Below are positions 18,321 to 27,326 of a DNA stretch of 64,000 bases, piece after piece (within the stretch, counting starts at the first letter, position 1; each line of letters begins with the position of its first letter). The notes under the pieces were generated by a model. That model saw only the letters and a program-made list of their open reading frames with translations, had not been told where the DNA came from and ran no database searches. The DNA lies in NCBI RefSeq assembly GCF_017873395.1, contig NZ_JAGGKC010000001.1, positions 1-64,000 of the forward strand. Reading direction: 5' to 3'. A program made the position numbers and the translations under genes. The DNA is from Youngiibacter multivorans. Lineage in GTDB: Bacteria > Bacillota > Clostridia > Clostridiales > Clostridiaceae.

Positions 18321-18848
18321 ATGGATATCAATTACATATATGAACTAATATATAATAATATATCTACAATTTCAATTGTGCTTGCTTCTTTGTTTCTGAT
18401 TTATACAGTGGTCTTCCTAATACTCCTTGTAAGAACAAATAAGCTTCAGCGGAAATTAAATAGACTCATGAAGGGGACCAGTGCAGTATCACTTGAAGAA
18501 ATGATCGGTTCTTATCAGGAAAAGGTAGATACTGCTAAACAGAATTCAGAAATGTGCGTGGACAATTTAAAGCTATTGAACAGCCAGATAAGGAATTGCG
18601 TACAGAAGGTTGGAGTAGTGAGGTTCAAGGCGTTTGAAGATGTTGGAAGCGATCTCAGCTATTCTGTTGCCTTACTTGATGACCATAATGATGGAGTTGT
18701 AATAACAAGCCTTTTTGGACGTAATATCAGCACATCATACGCAAAGCCAATAGAAAAAGGAGAATCAAAGTATGCTCTCTCTGATGAAGAGATGTATGCT
18801 ATGAATAAGGCCATGGGCCTCGAGAAAAAGAGCAGGAACGGCAAATGA
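18321..18848 (+). CDS. DUF4446 family protein
   Basis: 175 residues. One strong N-terminal membrane helix (about 15-37) is followed by a coiled-coil-like segment (TDTAKQNSEMCVDN region) and a compact domain with VGVVRFKAFEDVGSDLSYSV and NDGVVITSLFGR, typical of the DUF4446 proteins found immediately downstream of spo0J in Clostridia. Function unknown. Four bases from the spo0J stop, so it is co-transcribed. Confidence 0.88.
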   Translation: MDINYIYELIYNNISTISIVLASLFLIYTVVFLILLVRTNKLQRKLNRLMKGTSAVSLEEMIGSYQEKVDTAKQNSEMCVDNLKLLNSQIRNCVQKVGVVRFKAFEDVGSDLSYSVALLDDHNDGVVITSLFGRNISTSYAKPIEKGESKYALSDEEMYAMNKAMGLEKKSRNGK

Positions 18849-18868
18849 TGCTGTCCCTGCTCCTTTTA
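18830..18868. terminator. Terminator hairpin between convergent DUF4446 gene and lipoprotein gene
   Basis: Stem GAGCAGG/CCTGCTC with a 19-base loop, followed by CTTTT on the plus strand. It overlaps the end of the DUF4446 coding region. Confidence 0.55.
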
Positions 18869-19291
18869 CTATATATCATTTTTTATTTCGTTTAGTTTGG
18901 AATCTGCCCACTCCCAAAATTCGATCAATTTGGTCTTGATAGTCTGAAAATCCTCGTTATCTGTAAGCTCATTTAGAAGGGTCTCATATCTGGATGTCAT
19001 TTCAGTCTTGAATTCAGCATACTTTTTCTGGGTAGCCTCGCTTGCTGCTGAAAGGTCGATTTCTTCCATCTTTTTGCTGAATTCTGAGAAGTCTCTGGCA
19101 AACTCTGATCCCTCGAGTAAATCTTCGCTTTTATACTTGTCAATTATCGAATTTGAGTAATCAACCGCGCTATTTAGTATTGTCTCAGCCTTTTCCAGCA
19201 ATTCCTTTCCTTTGTCTGGAACTTGGAAGCTGCAGCCTGCGAGCAGGAAAGTAAGACAAATTACAGATGCTGTTTTTTTGATGTGATTCAT
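18869..19291 (-). CDS. Small secreted lipoprotein, helical
   Basis: 140 residues. The N-terminus has a lysine-rich start, a hydrophobic stretch and the lipobox LLAGC (cysteine near residue 20), so it is a predicted lipoprotein. The mature part is charged and mostly helical (KGKELLEKAETILNSAVDYS). The ATG at 19291 with GGAGG upstream is preferred; a much longer reading is only an overlap with the upstream gene. Its ATG overlaps the stop of the permease gene (ATGA), indicating coupling. Function not recognised. Confidence 0.75.
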   Translation of the reverse strand: MNHIKKTASVICLTFLLAGCSFQVPDKGKELLEKAETILNSAVDYSNSIIDKYKSEDLLEGSEFARDFSEFSKKMEEIDLSAASEATQKKYAEFKTEMTSRYETLLNELTDNEDFQTIKTKLIEFWEWADSKLNEIKNDI

Positions 19292-20415
19292 TGAATACCT
19301 CCTTGGTTTTCCGCATTTCCAGCAAAGGTATCGATGACCTTTACCTTCTGCATAACCTTGAATCCAACAGCCATGAACATCAGATAGAACATTCCAGGAA
19401 CTCCATTCAGCTTCAGTCCGATGAAAATTGCCATGATTGTTATAATTGGACTCATATCCAGGGTGCTCGCCACGATTCTCGGTTCCCAAATATTCCTGCC
19501 AACTGCTACAATCACCCACAGTATTACAAGTCCGAAAGGCACTACAATGTTCCCGTGTGCAAAAAAGTAAATCCCGAGAGGAATATACGCTGCCGAAACA
19601 CCAAGTATAGGCAGAAGATCCAGGAAGGCCGTTACCAGGCCAAGGAGCAGGGCATATGGTATACCGAGTATCATATATCCAACGCTGGAAATCATGCCCG
19701 TTATAAATATTACAAGCAGATATGAAAGTGCATACTTTATAACCATATCCTTGCCTTCGTTAAAAATACCGATAAATCTTCCTTCATGTTCCTTTTCAAT
19801 AGGCATGTATTTCAAAAGAAAATGGGGTTCCTTGACCATAAGCCGAGTAAACAGGAATGTACAGACAACAGTAAAGATGATTACGAGCAAGAGTGACGGA
19901 ATACCAGTAATTGAAACCATAGAAAATTTACCTATGGCAGTCCCCAATGAAAGTGAAATATCCCTAATAGACATTAAGGCACTGTTGAGCATCTGGTTTC
20001 CAGATTCTATCAATCTTGGATCAAGATTTTCAATTTGAGATATGAGCCAGTGATATCTTTCGTTGAACCAGAACATTATGCTTTCGCCATTCTCAGTGAA
20101 ATAATTTACAACAGATACTCCGAAAATCACTGCCTGGTTTGCAATGCTGATAACGAGCATTGTTAGCAGAGTTCCAATTATGCCGAAAAAAAGTGCTATT
20201 ATGGGAAGTCGAATATATTTTTGATCTATCCCAAATTTGGAGCTTAACCTCCTGATCAGTTTAGAAAGAACCGATGCAAATATGAATGCCAGCACAAATG
20301 GAATGGTATAGCGAAGGGTAGTGGTGAATATTATGAAAGTCAGAGTGTAGCATACAAAGTATATTACAATCTGGTCATATCTTTTAATATGGTCCTTAAC
20401 GGCACCGTTAGTCAT
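19288..20415 (-). CDS. AI-2E family transporter / permease
   Basis: 375 residues with about eight membrane helices and the family pattern: paired N-terminal helices, a long amphipathic middle section (residues 100-170) and the C-terminal GLVTAFLDLLPILGVSAAYIP motif. Members export varied substrates, including Na+/H+ antiport and quorum signals in some species; the name does not prove AI-2 transport. It overlaps the upstream desulfurase gene by 8 bases and the lipoprotein gene by 4. Confidence 0.88.
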   Translation of the reverse strand: MTNGAVKDHIKRYDQIVIYFVCYTLTFIIFTTTLRYTIPFVLAFIFASVLSKLIRRLSSKFGIDQKYIRLPIIALFFGIIGTLLTMLVISIANQAVIFGVSVVNYFTENGESIMFWFNERYHWLISQIENLDPRLIESGNQMLNSALMSIRDISLSLGTAIGKFSMVSITGIPSLLLVIIFTVVCTFLFTRLMVKEPHFLLKYMPIEKEHEGRFIGIFNEGKDMVIKYALSYLLVIFITGMISSVGYMILGIPYALLLGLVTAFLDLLPILGVSAAYIPLGIYFFAHGNIVVPFGLVILWVIVAVGRNIWEPRIVASTLDMSPIITIMAIFIGLKLNGVPGMFYLMFMAVGFKVMQKVKVIDTFAGNAENQGGIQ

Positions 20416-21565
20416 GGCTAACTCCTTTCAACATTGAGAATGCGCTGAATAGAGCATCAATATCGCCTTCATTGGTCATATGGTTGAAGCTGATACGCAA
20501 TGAACCGGAAATCTCAGTTCCAAATACCCTATGGGCAAGAGGAGCACAATGCAGTCCAGACCGGGTTGTGATACCAAATTCATTATCTAGAACATAAGAT
20601 ACAAACGAAGGGTCCAGATCATTGACTGTAAGTGAGAAGCAAGGTATTCTTCCTTCATTGCAGTTCAGACCATGCAGATTTATGTAGCTGAACCTTTCAA
20701 GTTCATCTAGAAAATAAATCATGAGGTCGCGGCTTTTACTCAATATGGAATCTAAGCCTTCTTCAAGTATATGATTCACGCCAGCAGACAGTCCTGCTAT
20801 GCCTGGAATATTTGCAGTACCTGCTTCATATTTATCAGGAAGAAACATTGGGTGTGATAAACTTGATGAATCGGATCCTGTACCACCTGTAAATACCGGA
20901 ACCATTTCGCTGTCAAGTCTGTCATTAACTATGAAACCACCGGTACCCTGCGGTCCTAAGAGCCCCTTGTGGCCTGTGAATGCAATTGCATCAGCTGACA
21001 GTTCATTGATGTTGACAGGAATGTAGCCAGCAGTCTGTGCTGCATCTATTGCGATAAAAATATCTTTGTTGCGCAGAACTTGTCTTGCAGAAGTAATATC
21101 CTGGACAGTACCGCATAGATTTGAAGCATGTGTCAGCACAATTAGTTTCGTCTCTTTTTTCTCAAGATTTCTTATTTCTTCAATTTTGATGCGTCCGAAA
21201 TCATCAGCACCTAAAAGGTCATAGGTTATGATTCCATTCTGCCTAAGCCTTTCGAGGGGTCTCAGGACAGAATTATGCTCCATGACAGATGATATTACGT
21301 GGTCTCCTTTCTTTAGAAGACCAATCATTAATGTATTAAGCGATTCAGTGACTGATGACTTCAAGATAACATTATCAGGTGACTTAATACTAAATAATGC
21401 TCCGATATTCTTCCTTGCATCCAATAGTAACCTTGAACTTTCAAGCGAAGAAGAACCAGAACCTCTTCCTGGATTTCCAAAATTGCCTGACATTGCGTTG
21501 CAAACCGCATCAGATACACTTATGGGTTTTATTAAAGATGTAGATGCGCAATCTAAATATATCAT
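20408..21565 (-). CDS. Class V aminotransferase, cysteine desulfurase-like
   Basis: 385 residues; PLP enzyme. It starts MIYLDCASTSLIKP. The PLP lysine is in FTGHKGLLGPQGTGG (near 200), and the aspartate is in FIAIDAAQTAGYIP. GLHCAPLAHRVFGT near the C-terminus carries the cysteine typical of the subfamily that resembles but is distinct from IscS/NifS. No iscU partner is adjacent. It heads a three-gene minus-strand operon with the permease and the lipoprotein. Confidence 0.88.
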   Translation of the reverse strand: MIYLDCASTSLIKPISVSDAVCNAMSGNFGNPGRGSGSSSLESSRLLLDARKNIGALFSIKSPDNVILKSSVTESLNTLMIGLLKKGDHVISSVMEHNSVLRPLERLRQNGIITYDLLGADDFGRIKIEEIRNLEKKETKLIVLTHASNLCGTVQDITSARQVLRNKDIFIAIDAAQTAGYIPVNINELSADAIAFTGHKGLLGPQGTGGFIVNDRLDSEMVPVFTGGTGSDSSSLSHPMFLPDKYEAGTANIPGIAGLSAGVNHILEEGLDSILSKSRDLMIYFLDELERFSYINLHGLNCNEGRIPCFSLTVNDLDPSFVSYVLDNEFGITTRSGLHCAPLAHRVFGTEISGSLRISFNHMTNEGDIDALFSAFSMLKGVSHD

Positions 21566-21822
21566 TTATTTACTCCTGCTTTTCGAAAAGTGAATCAAAA
21601 TATGTAGAGCAGTACATCTACATTTTATCATTTGCTGCCTTAAGAAACTACTTGCTAAATGAGCCTGGTAATCCACGAAAGGTTTATAATCATTCAAAGA
21701 TGGTTTGCTGACTCCGCAAGTGTAAGTCGAAATCATTCAAATCGTTAATTAATGATTAAAATACATATGATTATAGGGTAAAAGGATATAATATTAAGTA
21801 ATATAATGAATAGGGTGATTTT

Positions 21823-22515
21823 GTGAAATCTGTTAAAAATGAAGCTATGGCAATTTCCATGTTGATCTTAGCTAGCTGCGGCATTATATTCTTTGTCGAT
21901 AAAGTGATTATGCCAGTTTACTTGGTGAAATCAATTTTTAAGGTCATTACGTTCATCGGAATTCCAGCTGTCTATTCAGTTGTAACCGGCAAAAACCTAT
22001 TCAAGGGTTTGTTTTCCGGAAAGTCTGGGATTATAAGGCCTGCAGCGCTTGGAATAGCTATCTATATACTAATGATTATAACATTTTATCTGGTAGCAGG
22101 ATTTATTGATCTTGAAAACATAAGGCAAAGGCTGTCATCAAACCTTGATGTTGAACGTGATAATTTCATAATTGTTGCTTTGTACATCTCAATCATAAAT
22201 TCCTTGATTGAAGAAATCTTTTTCCGTGGAATTGCCTTCATCAGGATGAAGGAAGTTTCTGGTAGAGCATACAGCTATGTATTATCTGCAGGGAGCTTCG
22301 CTGCCTATCATGTTGCCATTCTTGAAGGTTGGGCTGATATGCTGATAGTAATATTGGCAATCGTCGGGTTGTTCGTTTCCGGTCTATTCTTCAATTACAT
22401 TGACGGATACTCTCAAGATATCAAATTTTCCTACCTTGTCCATATGTTTGCCAACTTTGCGATAAATACAATAGGATTGCATATGTATGGGTTCATTGAT
22501 CTTCCATTTCTCTGA
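21823..22515 (+). CDS. CPBP family intramembrane glutamic endopeptidase
   Basis: 230 residues, about seven membrane helices. The CAAX/CPBP protease motifs are EEIFFRGIAF (EExxxR, near residue 127) and FAAYHVAIL (FxxxH). Such proteins process prenylated proteins in eukaryotes and are linked to bacteriocin self-immunity or peptide processing in Firmicutes. The start is GTG. No adjacent bacteriocin gene is seen. Confidence 0.87.
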   Translation: MKSVKNEAMAISMLILASCGIIFFVDKVIMPVYLVKSIFKVITFIGIPAVYSVVTGKNLFKGLFSGKSGIIRPAALGIAIYILMIITFYLVAGFIDLENIRQRLSSNLDVERDNFIIVALYISIINSLIEEIFFRGIAFIRMKEVSGRAYSYVLSAGSFAAYHVAILEGWADMLIVILAIVGLFVSGLFFNYIDGYSQDIKFSYLVHMFANFAINTIGLHMYGFIDLPFL

Positions 22516-22520
22516 TTAAC

Positions 22521-22550
22521 TTGTTGCATTGGTGCAGGATTTGCTATAAT
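22521..22550 (+). promoter_or_regulatory. Promoter of DUF3343-DUF951-rpsF group
   Basis: TTGTTG (22521-22526), 18-base spacer, extended -10 TGCTATAAT ending at 22550, shortly after the CPBP stop codon. Confidence 0.6.
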
Positions 22551-22592
22551 AAAGTTTGCGGAACAGCTTGAAACAAGATTCTGGGAGGAAAA

Positions 22593-22850
22593 ATGAACAT
22601 TTATCTGATTACCTTCAAAAATACACAGGATGCCATGAAAGCTGAAGAAATATACAAAGCTGAAGGAGTAAAGTTCAGTGTCTATCCGACTCCTCCAATG
22701 ATACTTGGAAGCTGCGGGCTAAGTCTGAGGCTGACTGAAGATGACTATATTGAAAAAGGCAAAGGGTTGCTTGAAAAAATATCCTATAAGGCAGTATACA
22801 GTTTCACTGTAAATGGAATAATAAAGGTAGAGCATGGGAACACGCTGTGA
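22593..22850 (+). CDS. DUF3343 domain protein
   Basis: 85 residues. The family pattern is visible: an N-terminal strand NIYLITFKNTQDAMKAE, the central PTPPMILGSCGLSLRL motif with a conserved cysteine, and a C-terminal hydrophobic segment. DUF3343 proteins are proposed to act in sulfur or selenium handling because of the conserved cysteine and their genomic context; this is not proven. The RBS is GGGAGG. It overlaps the next reading frame by only a few bases. Confidence 0.85.
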   Translation: MNIYLITFKNTQDAMKAEEIYKAEGVKFSVYPTPPMILGSCGLSLRLTEDDYIEKGKGLLEKISYKAVYSFTVNGIIKVEHGNTL

Positions 22851-22861
22851 AAGGAGCAGGT

Positions 22862-23041
22862 ATGATCAAGGAATATGATATCGGCACGAAAGTGCAGATG
22901 AAAAAACAGCATCCGTGCGGGAGCTATGAATGGGAAATAATAAGAGTTGGTGCTGACATAAAGATAAAGTGTCTCGGATGCCAGCGAATAGTGATGCTGC
23001 CCAGGAACAAATTTGAAAAAGATGCGAAAAAAACTGTATAG
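22862..23041 (+). CDS. DUF951 family protein
   Basis: 59 residues starting MIKEYDIGTKVQMKKQHPCG, with the typical tail IKCLGCQRIVMLPRNKFEKD. The family is widespread in Firmicutes, usually upstream of rpsF, and is probably a small nucleic-acid- or zinc-binding protein; function unknown. The ATG at 22862 is used because AAGGAG lies 5 bases upstream. Confidence 0.9.
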   Translation: MIKEYDIGTKVQMKKQHPCGSYEWEIIRVGADIKIKCLGCQRIVMLPRNKFEKDAKKTV

Positions 23042-23100
23042 ACCAGATTTTTATTTGCATAATGTAATCAATAGTGATAAAATAATTTGATGTAATCCCT

Positions 23101-23133
23101 GCTATGCGAAATGCATGGCCGTAGTCCGGGGGG
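23101..23133 (+). promoter_or_regulatory. Candidate S6:S18 leader hairpin of rpsF operon
   Basis: Stem GCTATGC/GCATGGC (23101-23107 with 23113-23119) is immediately followed by CCG-containing sequence (GGCCGTAGTCCGG) just ahead of the rpsF ribosome binding site. The known S6:S18 autoregulatory motif has a hairpin with a CCG element in this position; I have not matched its full consensus. Confidence 0.35.
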
Positions 23134-23143
23134 AGGAGGTGAC

Positions 23144-23434
23144 ATGATGAGAAAGTATGAAACTATATTCATATTGCATCCATCATTCGACGAAGAGGCA
23201 GTAACTGCTTCAATCGAAAAGTTCAAGGGTGTAATAGAAAATGGTGGAGGCACTATCGACAATGTTGATCTTTGGGGCAAGAGAAGACTTGCTTACGAGA
23301 TAGACAAAGTCAACGAAGGCACGTATGTGCTCGTGAATTTCCAGGCAGAGCCTGAATTACCGAAGGAGCTCGACAGGATATTCAGAATCACTGACGGCGT
23401 AATCAGACACATCATAGTAAACTTGGAAAAGTAA
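23144..23434 (+). CDS. rpsF: 30S ribosomal protein S6
   Basis: 96 residues beginning MMRKYETIFILHP, with LWGKRRLAYEIDKVNEGTYV and DRIFRITDGVIRHI typical of S6. The ATG pair at 23144 is preceded by GGAGGAGGT, which rules out the in-frame ATG at 23111. First gene of the rpsF-ssb-rpsR operon. Confidence 0.97.
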   Translation: MMRKYETIFILHPSFDEEAVTASIEKFKGVIENGGGTIDNVDLWGKRRLAYEIDKVNEGTYVLVNFQAEPELPKELDRIFRITDGVIRHIIVNLEK

Positions 23435-23447
23435 AAGGTGGTGCAGT

Positions 23448-23882
23448 ATGAACAAGGTAGTATTGATAGGAAGACTAACTAAGGATCCTGAACTCAGATA
23501 TACTCCGGGGTCGGGGACTGCAGTAACTACTTTGACCCTAGCGGTCGACAGGAGATTCACCAAAGATACCCAGCAGAAAGAGGCAGATTTCATACCTGTA
23601 GTAGTATGGGGAAAGTCAGCTGAATCCACTGCTCAGTACATGAGCAAAGGTAAGCTTATGGGTGTTTCTGGAAGAATACAGACCAGGTCATATGAAGCCA
23701 AAGACGGTGGAAGAAGATACGTCACGGAAGTAGTAGCAGAAGAGGTCCAATTCCTTGAGTGGGGCGCAAAAGGCCAGAACTCAGGTGAGGGTGGATTCGG
23801 AGGCTATGGTAAAGAGGATTCTGGATTCGGATCGTCATTTGACGATATGACTCCGGTTGATGATGGAGAGATTCCATTCTAA
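23448..23882 (+). CDS. ssb: Single-stranded DNA-binding protein
   Basis: 144 residues: an OB fold at the N-terminus (MNKVVLIGRLTKDPELRYT), a glycine-rich linker (about 105-130) and the acidic protein-interaction tail ending DDGEIPF. It protects single-stranded DNA and recruits replication proteins. The RBS is AAGGTGG. Confidence 0.97.
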   Translation: MNKVVLIGRLTKDPELRYTPGSGTAVTTLTLAVDRRFTKDTQQKEADFIPVVVWGKSAESTAQYMSKGKLMGVSGRIQTRSYEAKDGGRRYVTEVVAEEVQFLEWGAKGQNSGEGGFGGYGKEDSGFGSSFDDMTPVDDGEIPF

Positions 23883-23904
23883 ACTTAGGTAAGGAGGTTA
23901 AACA

Positions 23905-24165
23905 ATGAGCAGAGAGAACTCAAGGGATTTCAAAAAAGGCAATCCAAGAGTTAGAAGGGCAAAGAGAAAAGTTTGTTCATTCTGTGTGGACAAGGTTGAC
24001 AGCATAGATTACAAAGATGTAGCAAAACTCAGAAAGTATGTCACTGAGAGAGGAAAGATTCTCCCAAGGAGGATTTCCGGTACTTGCGCAAAGCATCAGA
24101 GAGCGCTGACTGAATCCATAAAGAGAGCAAGAAACATAGCTCTTCTACCATTTACAACAGAGTAA
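23905..24165 (+). CDS. rpsR: 30S ribosomal protein S18
   Basis: 86 residues; core IDYKDVAKLRKYVTERGKIL and RISGTCAKHQRALTESIKRAR. The N-terminal part keeps the cysteines (KVCSFCVDK, and C at TCAKH), so this is the zinc-binding type of S18. Followed by a terminator. Confidence 0.97.
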   Translation: MSRENSRDFKKGNPRVRRAKRKVCSFCVDKVDSIDYKDVAKLRKYVTERGKILPRRISGTCAKHQRALTESIKRARNIALLPFTTE

Positions 24166-24173
24166 GAAGTTGG

Positions 24174-24204
24174 AACCGTGATCCATATTGGGTCACGGTT
24201 TTAG
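24174..24204 (+). terminator. Terminator after rpsR
   Basis: Stem AACCGTGA/TCACGGTT extended by CC/GG, followed by TTTAG; a moderate T-tract. Confidence 0.7.
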
Positions 24205-24249
24205 TATATATTCAGGCATTGTTGCATTAGGTATCAAAAAAATTTACAA

Positions 24250-24284
24250 TTAGAATAGTATTCGTCTGAATAGACCTATTCTAA
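24250..24284. repeat. Nested inverted repeat upstream of yybS
   Basis: Outer arms TTAGAATAG (24250-24258) and CTATTCTAA (24276-24284) are separated by 17 bases. The right half also contains GAATAG-AC-CTATTC (24268-24281). It lies 37 bases ahead of the yybS start, in the promoter region, and is a candidate operator. Confidence 0.5.
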
Positions 24285-24320
24285 GCTTAAGCGGAAGACC
24301 GCATTTAAAGGATGATATAA

Positions 24321-25331
24321 ATGAGAAACAGCAAGACCGAGAAGCTTGTCAAAGCTTCGATTTTAACTTCAGCAATTGTAGTGCTGGCACTTGCCGGCTT
24401 CTATCTCCCTTTCGTCGGTATCATTACTGTCGTGGCAGCGCCAATTGTTACAGCGATGATATATAAGACAAGCGGAAAAGGATTTACGGTAATCTCCTTT
24501 TTCTCGACTCTGTTCATACTTGGCATGATGATCGACCCGATATCCGCGCTTAGTCAGACTATTGTCTTCTACTCAACTGGAATTGGACTGATGTTTATGC
24601 TGAGTCATGATTTTTCACCACTTGTGGAAATCCTGATCATCGCATTTTTCATAGCGATTGGATATGTCGCAATGGTAGGAATAGATCTTGCTTTCATTAC
24701 CAATATGAGCCTGACTGAAATGGTTGATATGAACATAAAGGTTCTCCAGGAATCAATGAGGGAAGCGGTCAAGATGTATGAGGGAATGGGGGCTGATTAT
24801 GCTAACGAGCAGTCAGTTAAAGACATCATGGCGCTTACTGTCGATAAGGTCATGATTATGATACCAGCTTCACTTGCAATGTATTCCCTGGTATCAGCGT
24901 ATATTTTGAGGAAGGTATCCGAGAGGGTATTCAAACCATTTGGCATAACTTTGAGCAAGCTCCCAAGTTTTGACAGCATCAAACCGAACATGATGCTGAT
25001 TTCAGCAACGCTGTTCCTTTCCATAATCGGAATTTCTTTGATGTACTTCGAAATACCTGCAGGTTCATCAGTGATGTATTTCGGTAAGACCATGTTTGAC
25101 ATTACTGCAGGCATAGGCGGCTTGTCACTTATAACCTATTACATGGTCAGGAAGCTCAAATTCAACAAGTTCACAAGATTCATGGCAATATTTCTCATCC
25201 TGACTACACCAATACTAACTTATATAATGATGATTGCTGGTGTAGTAGATAGCGCATTTGACTTTAGGAATACCAGGGAGGATGGCTTGTTCAGCATTCT
25301 CCGCAGGAAACTAAAGGGAACGGAAAAATAG
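24321..25331 (+). CDS. yybS: YybS family membrane protein (DUF2232)
   Basis: 336 residues with about eight hydrophobic segments and the N-terminal pattern VKASILTSAIVVLALAGFYL. It belongs to the DUF2232 family, which sits directly upstream of gdpP in most Firmicutes. Structure-based comparisons liken it to transporter substrate-binding components, but the function is unknown. The gene is 29 bases from gdpP. Confidence 0.88.
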   Translation: MRNSKTEKLVKASILTSAIVVLALAGFYLPFVGIITVVAAPIVTAMIYKTSGKGFTVISFFSTLFILGMMIDPISALSQTIVFYSTGIGLMFMLSHDFSPLVEILIIAFFIAIGYVAMVGIDLAFITNMSLTEMVDMNIKVLQESMREAVKMYEGMGADYANEQSVKDIMALTVDKVMIMIPASLAMYSLVSAYILRKVSERVFKPFGITLSKLPSFDSIKPNMMLISATLFLSIIGISLMYFEIPAGSSVMYFGKTMFDITAGIGGLSLITYYMVRKLKFNKFTRFMAIFLILTTPILTYIMMIAGVVDSAFDFRNTREDGLFSILRRKLKGTEK

Positions 25332-25359
25332 AAACATCCACATGAAAGGATTGATCTGA

Positions 25360-27324
25360 ATGGACAAGTACTACAAGTTCAAGAAAAGTGATCTCCTTTA
25401 TGCTGCGATAATTGCGGCTTCTTTGGGTACGTTAGCCTATTATGGGCATCATAAGGAAGCTACAGTGCTATTTATCATGTCTGTTGCCGCACTTGTGTAT
25501 CTTGATTCCTTATATATCTATAAAAGGAAGAAATGGGATCGCTTCGTCGATACAACTATAAAGAAGATGTACAAATCAGTTTATGAATCCGCTGAAAGCG
25601 CTGATTTCCCGATAATACTTGTGGGGAGAGGCGGAGATATTGTATGGAGCAACAAATCTGCCCAGGATGCATTCGGATGGGAAGAGATTGAATCAGGATT
25701 TGAGGTAATTACGGGAAAGAAAGCTGATGATCTTTTCGTTGAAAATAGTCCGGAAAGCATTGATATTGAAATCAAAGAGAAAGTCTATCATATAAATAAC
25801 GTATATATTAAAAGCAATGAAGGAGAGTTCGATGAAGAGATGTCCCTCTTGACCTTCATTGACATTACAGACATCAGAGATGCTGAAGAGAAGAGTGTAT
25901 CTGTAATGCTGCTCGAAATTGATAACTTCAGCGACCTGATGCAAAGTATAGAAAATGACAAGAAGCCGTTTCTGCTTGCGGAGCTGGAAAAAGCCATTTT
26001 CGGATATGGTCAGAACACAATGTCTCTTGTTAAAAGATATGAAGCAAATAAGTACATGCTCATTGTTCCCAATAAGTTCCTGGATGAGGAAATCAGGAAA
26101 AAGTTCAACATCCTTGATAAGATCAAGGAAATTGACCAGGGAAACACTATAGAACCAACAATCAGCATAGGTGTAGGAACCGATGGTCAGAATCCAAGGG
26201 AGAACGCTCAGCTTGCCAATGCGGCCAAGGAGCTGGCGCTTGGAAGAGGCGGGGACCAGGCAGTAGTGAAGACTAAGGAAAATCTTCAATTCTTTGGTGG
26301 AAAATCCAAGGAGATTGAAAAAAAGTCGAGGGTTCGTTCCAGGGTGGTTGCACATGCACTTCGGGATCTTATGGCTGAGAGCGGTAATATATTTATCATG
26401 GGGCATAAGAATCCGGATATGGATTGTCTTGGTGCTGCTATCGGAATAAATGTGATTGCAAGGGGACTTGGTAAAGAAGCCAGGATTCTTCTCGAGGAAC
26501 CAAATTCCAACATTTTGCCTCTACTGAATAAGTTCAGGGCAGCAGAAGCCTACAAGGACACATTCGTAAGCGTCGATTATGCTGCAAGAACGATGAAAAG
26601 TGATGATTTGCTGATTATCGTCGATGTTCATTCAGAGAATTATGTATTAGATAAAGAAGTGATCAAAAATTTCAGCAAGAAGATAATTGTGGACCACCAC
26701 AGGAGAGCTCCGGACCAGATACAGGGGAGCACGATGTCTTATATTGAGAATTATGCATCATCAACATCTGAACTGGTTACTGAGCTGATACAGTATATAT
26801 TTGAAAAACCGAACCTTTCAATATTGGAGGCTGAGGCTTTGTTCGCGGGTATAAGGGTGGATACTAAAAGCTTCAATTTCAAGACAGGTGTAAGAACCTT
26901 TGAAGCGGCATCTTTCCTGAAGCGGCTTGGTGCAAGCAGCCAGGATATCCGGGAATTATTTGCTAGTGACCTTGAATCTTATGTGAAGAAATCTGAATTA
27001 ATCAGGAAAGCTGTAATTGAAGATAATATTGCAATTACAACCTACGATGGTGATGATGCAGACCTGCTCCTTGCAGCACAAGCCGCTGACGAGCTGGTAG
27101 GCTTTAAGAACATCAACGCATCATTCGTGCTAACAAGAGATAAGGGTGATGTTGTCATTAATGGGAGGTCAATGGGTATCCAGAATGTCCAGGTTATTCT
27201 TGAAGCCCTGGGAGGCGGAGGTCATATGACCATGGCTGGAGCCAGGCTTAAAGGAGTTTCTTTAGAGGAGGCCCTTCAAAGGCTAAGGGATGCAATTACA
27301 GAAAACAAGAAAGAGGAGGAGTAG
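25360..27324 (+). CDS. gdpP: Cyclic-di-AMP phosphodiesterase GdpP
   Basis: 654 residues: two N-terminal membrane helices, a PAS-like domain (about 75-160), a degenerate GGDEF domain (about 175-300, ending SIGVGTDGQ), and DHH/DHHA1 domains. The DHH motifs are GHKNPDMDCLGAAIG, IVDVHSENY and VDHHRRAPD; the DHHA1 motif is GGGGHMTMAGARL. It hydrolyses c-di-AMP to pApA, so it helps set osmolyte and cell-wall homeostasis. The rplI start codon lies 2 bases after its stop. Confidence 0.96.
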   Translation: MDKYYKFKKSDLLYAAIIAASLGTLAYYGHHKEATVLFIMSVAALVYLDSLYIYKRKKWDRFVDTTIKKMYKSVYESAESADFPIILVGRGGDIVWSNKSAQDAFGWEEIESGFEVITGKKADDLFVENSPESIDIEIKEKVYHINNVYIKSNEGEFDEEMSLLTFIDITDIRDAEEKSVSVMLLEIDNFSDLMQSIENDKKPFLLAELEKAIFGYGQNTMSLVKRYEANKYMLIVPNKFLDEEIRKKFNILDKIKEIDQGNTIEPTISIGVGTDGQNPRENAQLANAAKELALGRGGDQAVVKTKENLQFFGGKSKEIEKKSRVRSRVVAHALRDLMAESGNIFIMGHKNPDMDCLGAAIGINVIARGLGKEARILLEEPNSNILPLLNKFRAAEAYKDTFVSVDYAARTMKSDDLLIIVDVHSENYVLDKEVIKNFSKKIIVDHHRRAPDQIQGSTMSYIENYASSTSELVTELIQYIFEKPNLSILEAEALFAGIRVDTKSFNFKTGVRTFEAASFLKRLGASSQDIRELFASDLESYVKKSELIRKAVIEDNIAITTYDGDDADLLLAAQAADELVGFKNINASFVLTRDKGDVVINGRSMGIQNVQVILEALGGGGHMTMAGARLKGVSLEEALQRLRDAITENKKEEE

Positions 27325-27326
27325 AA

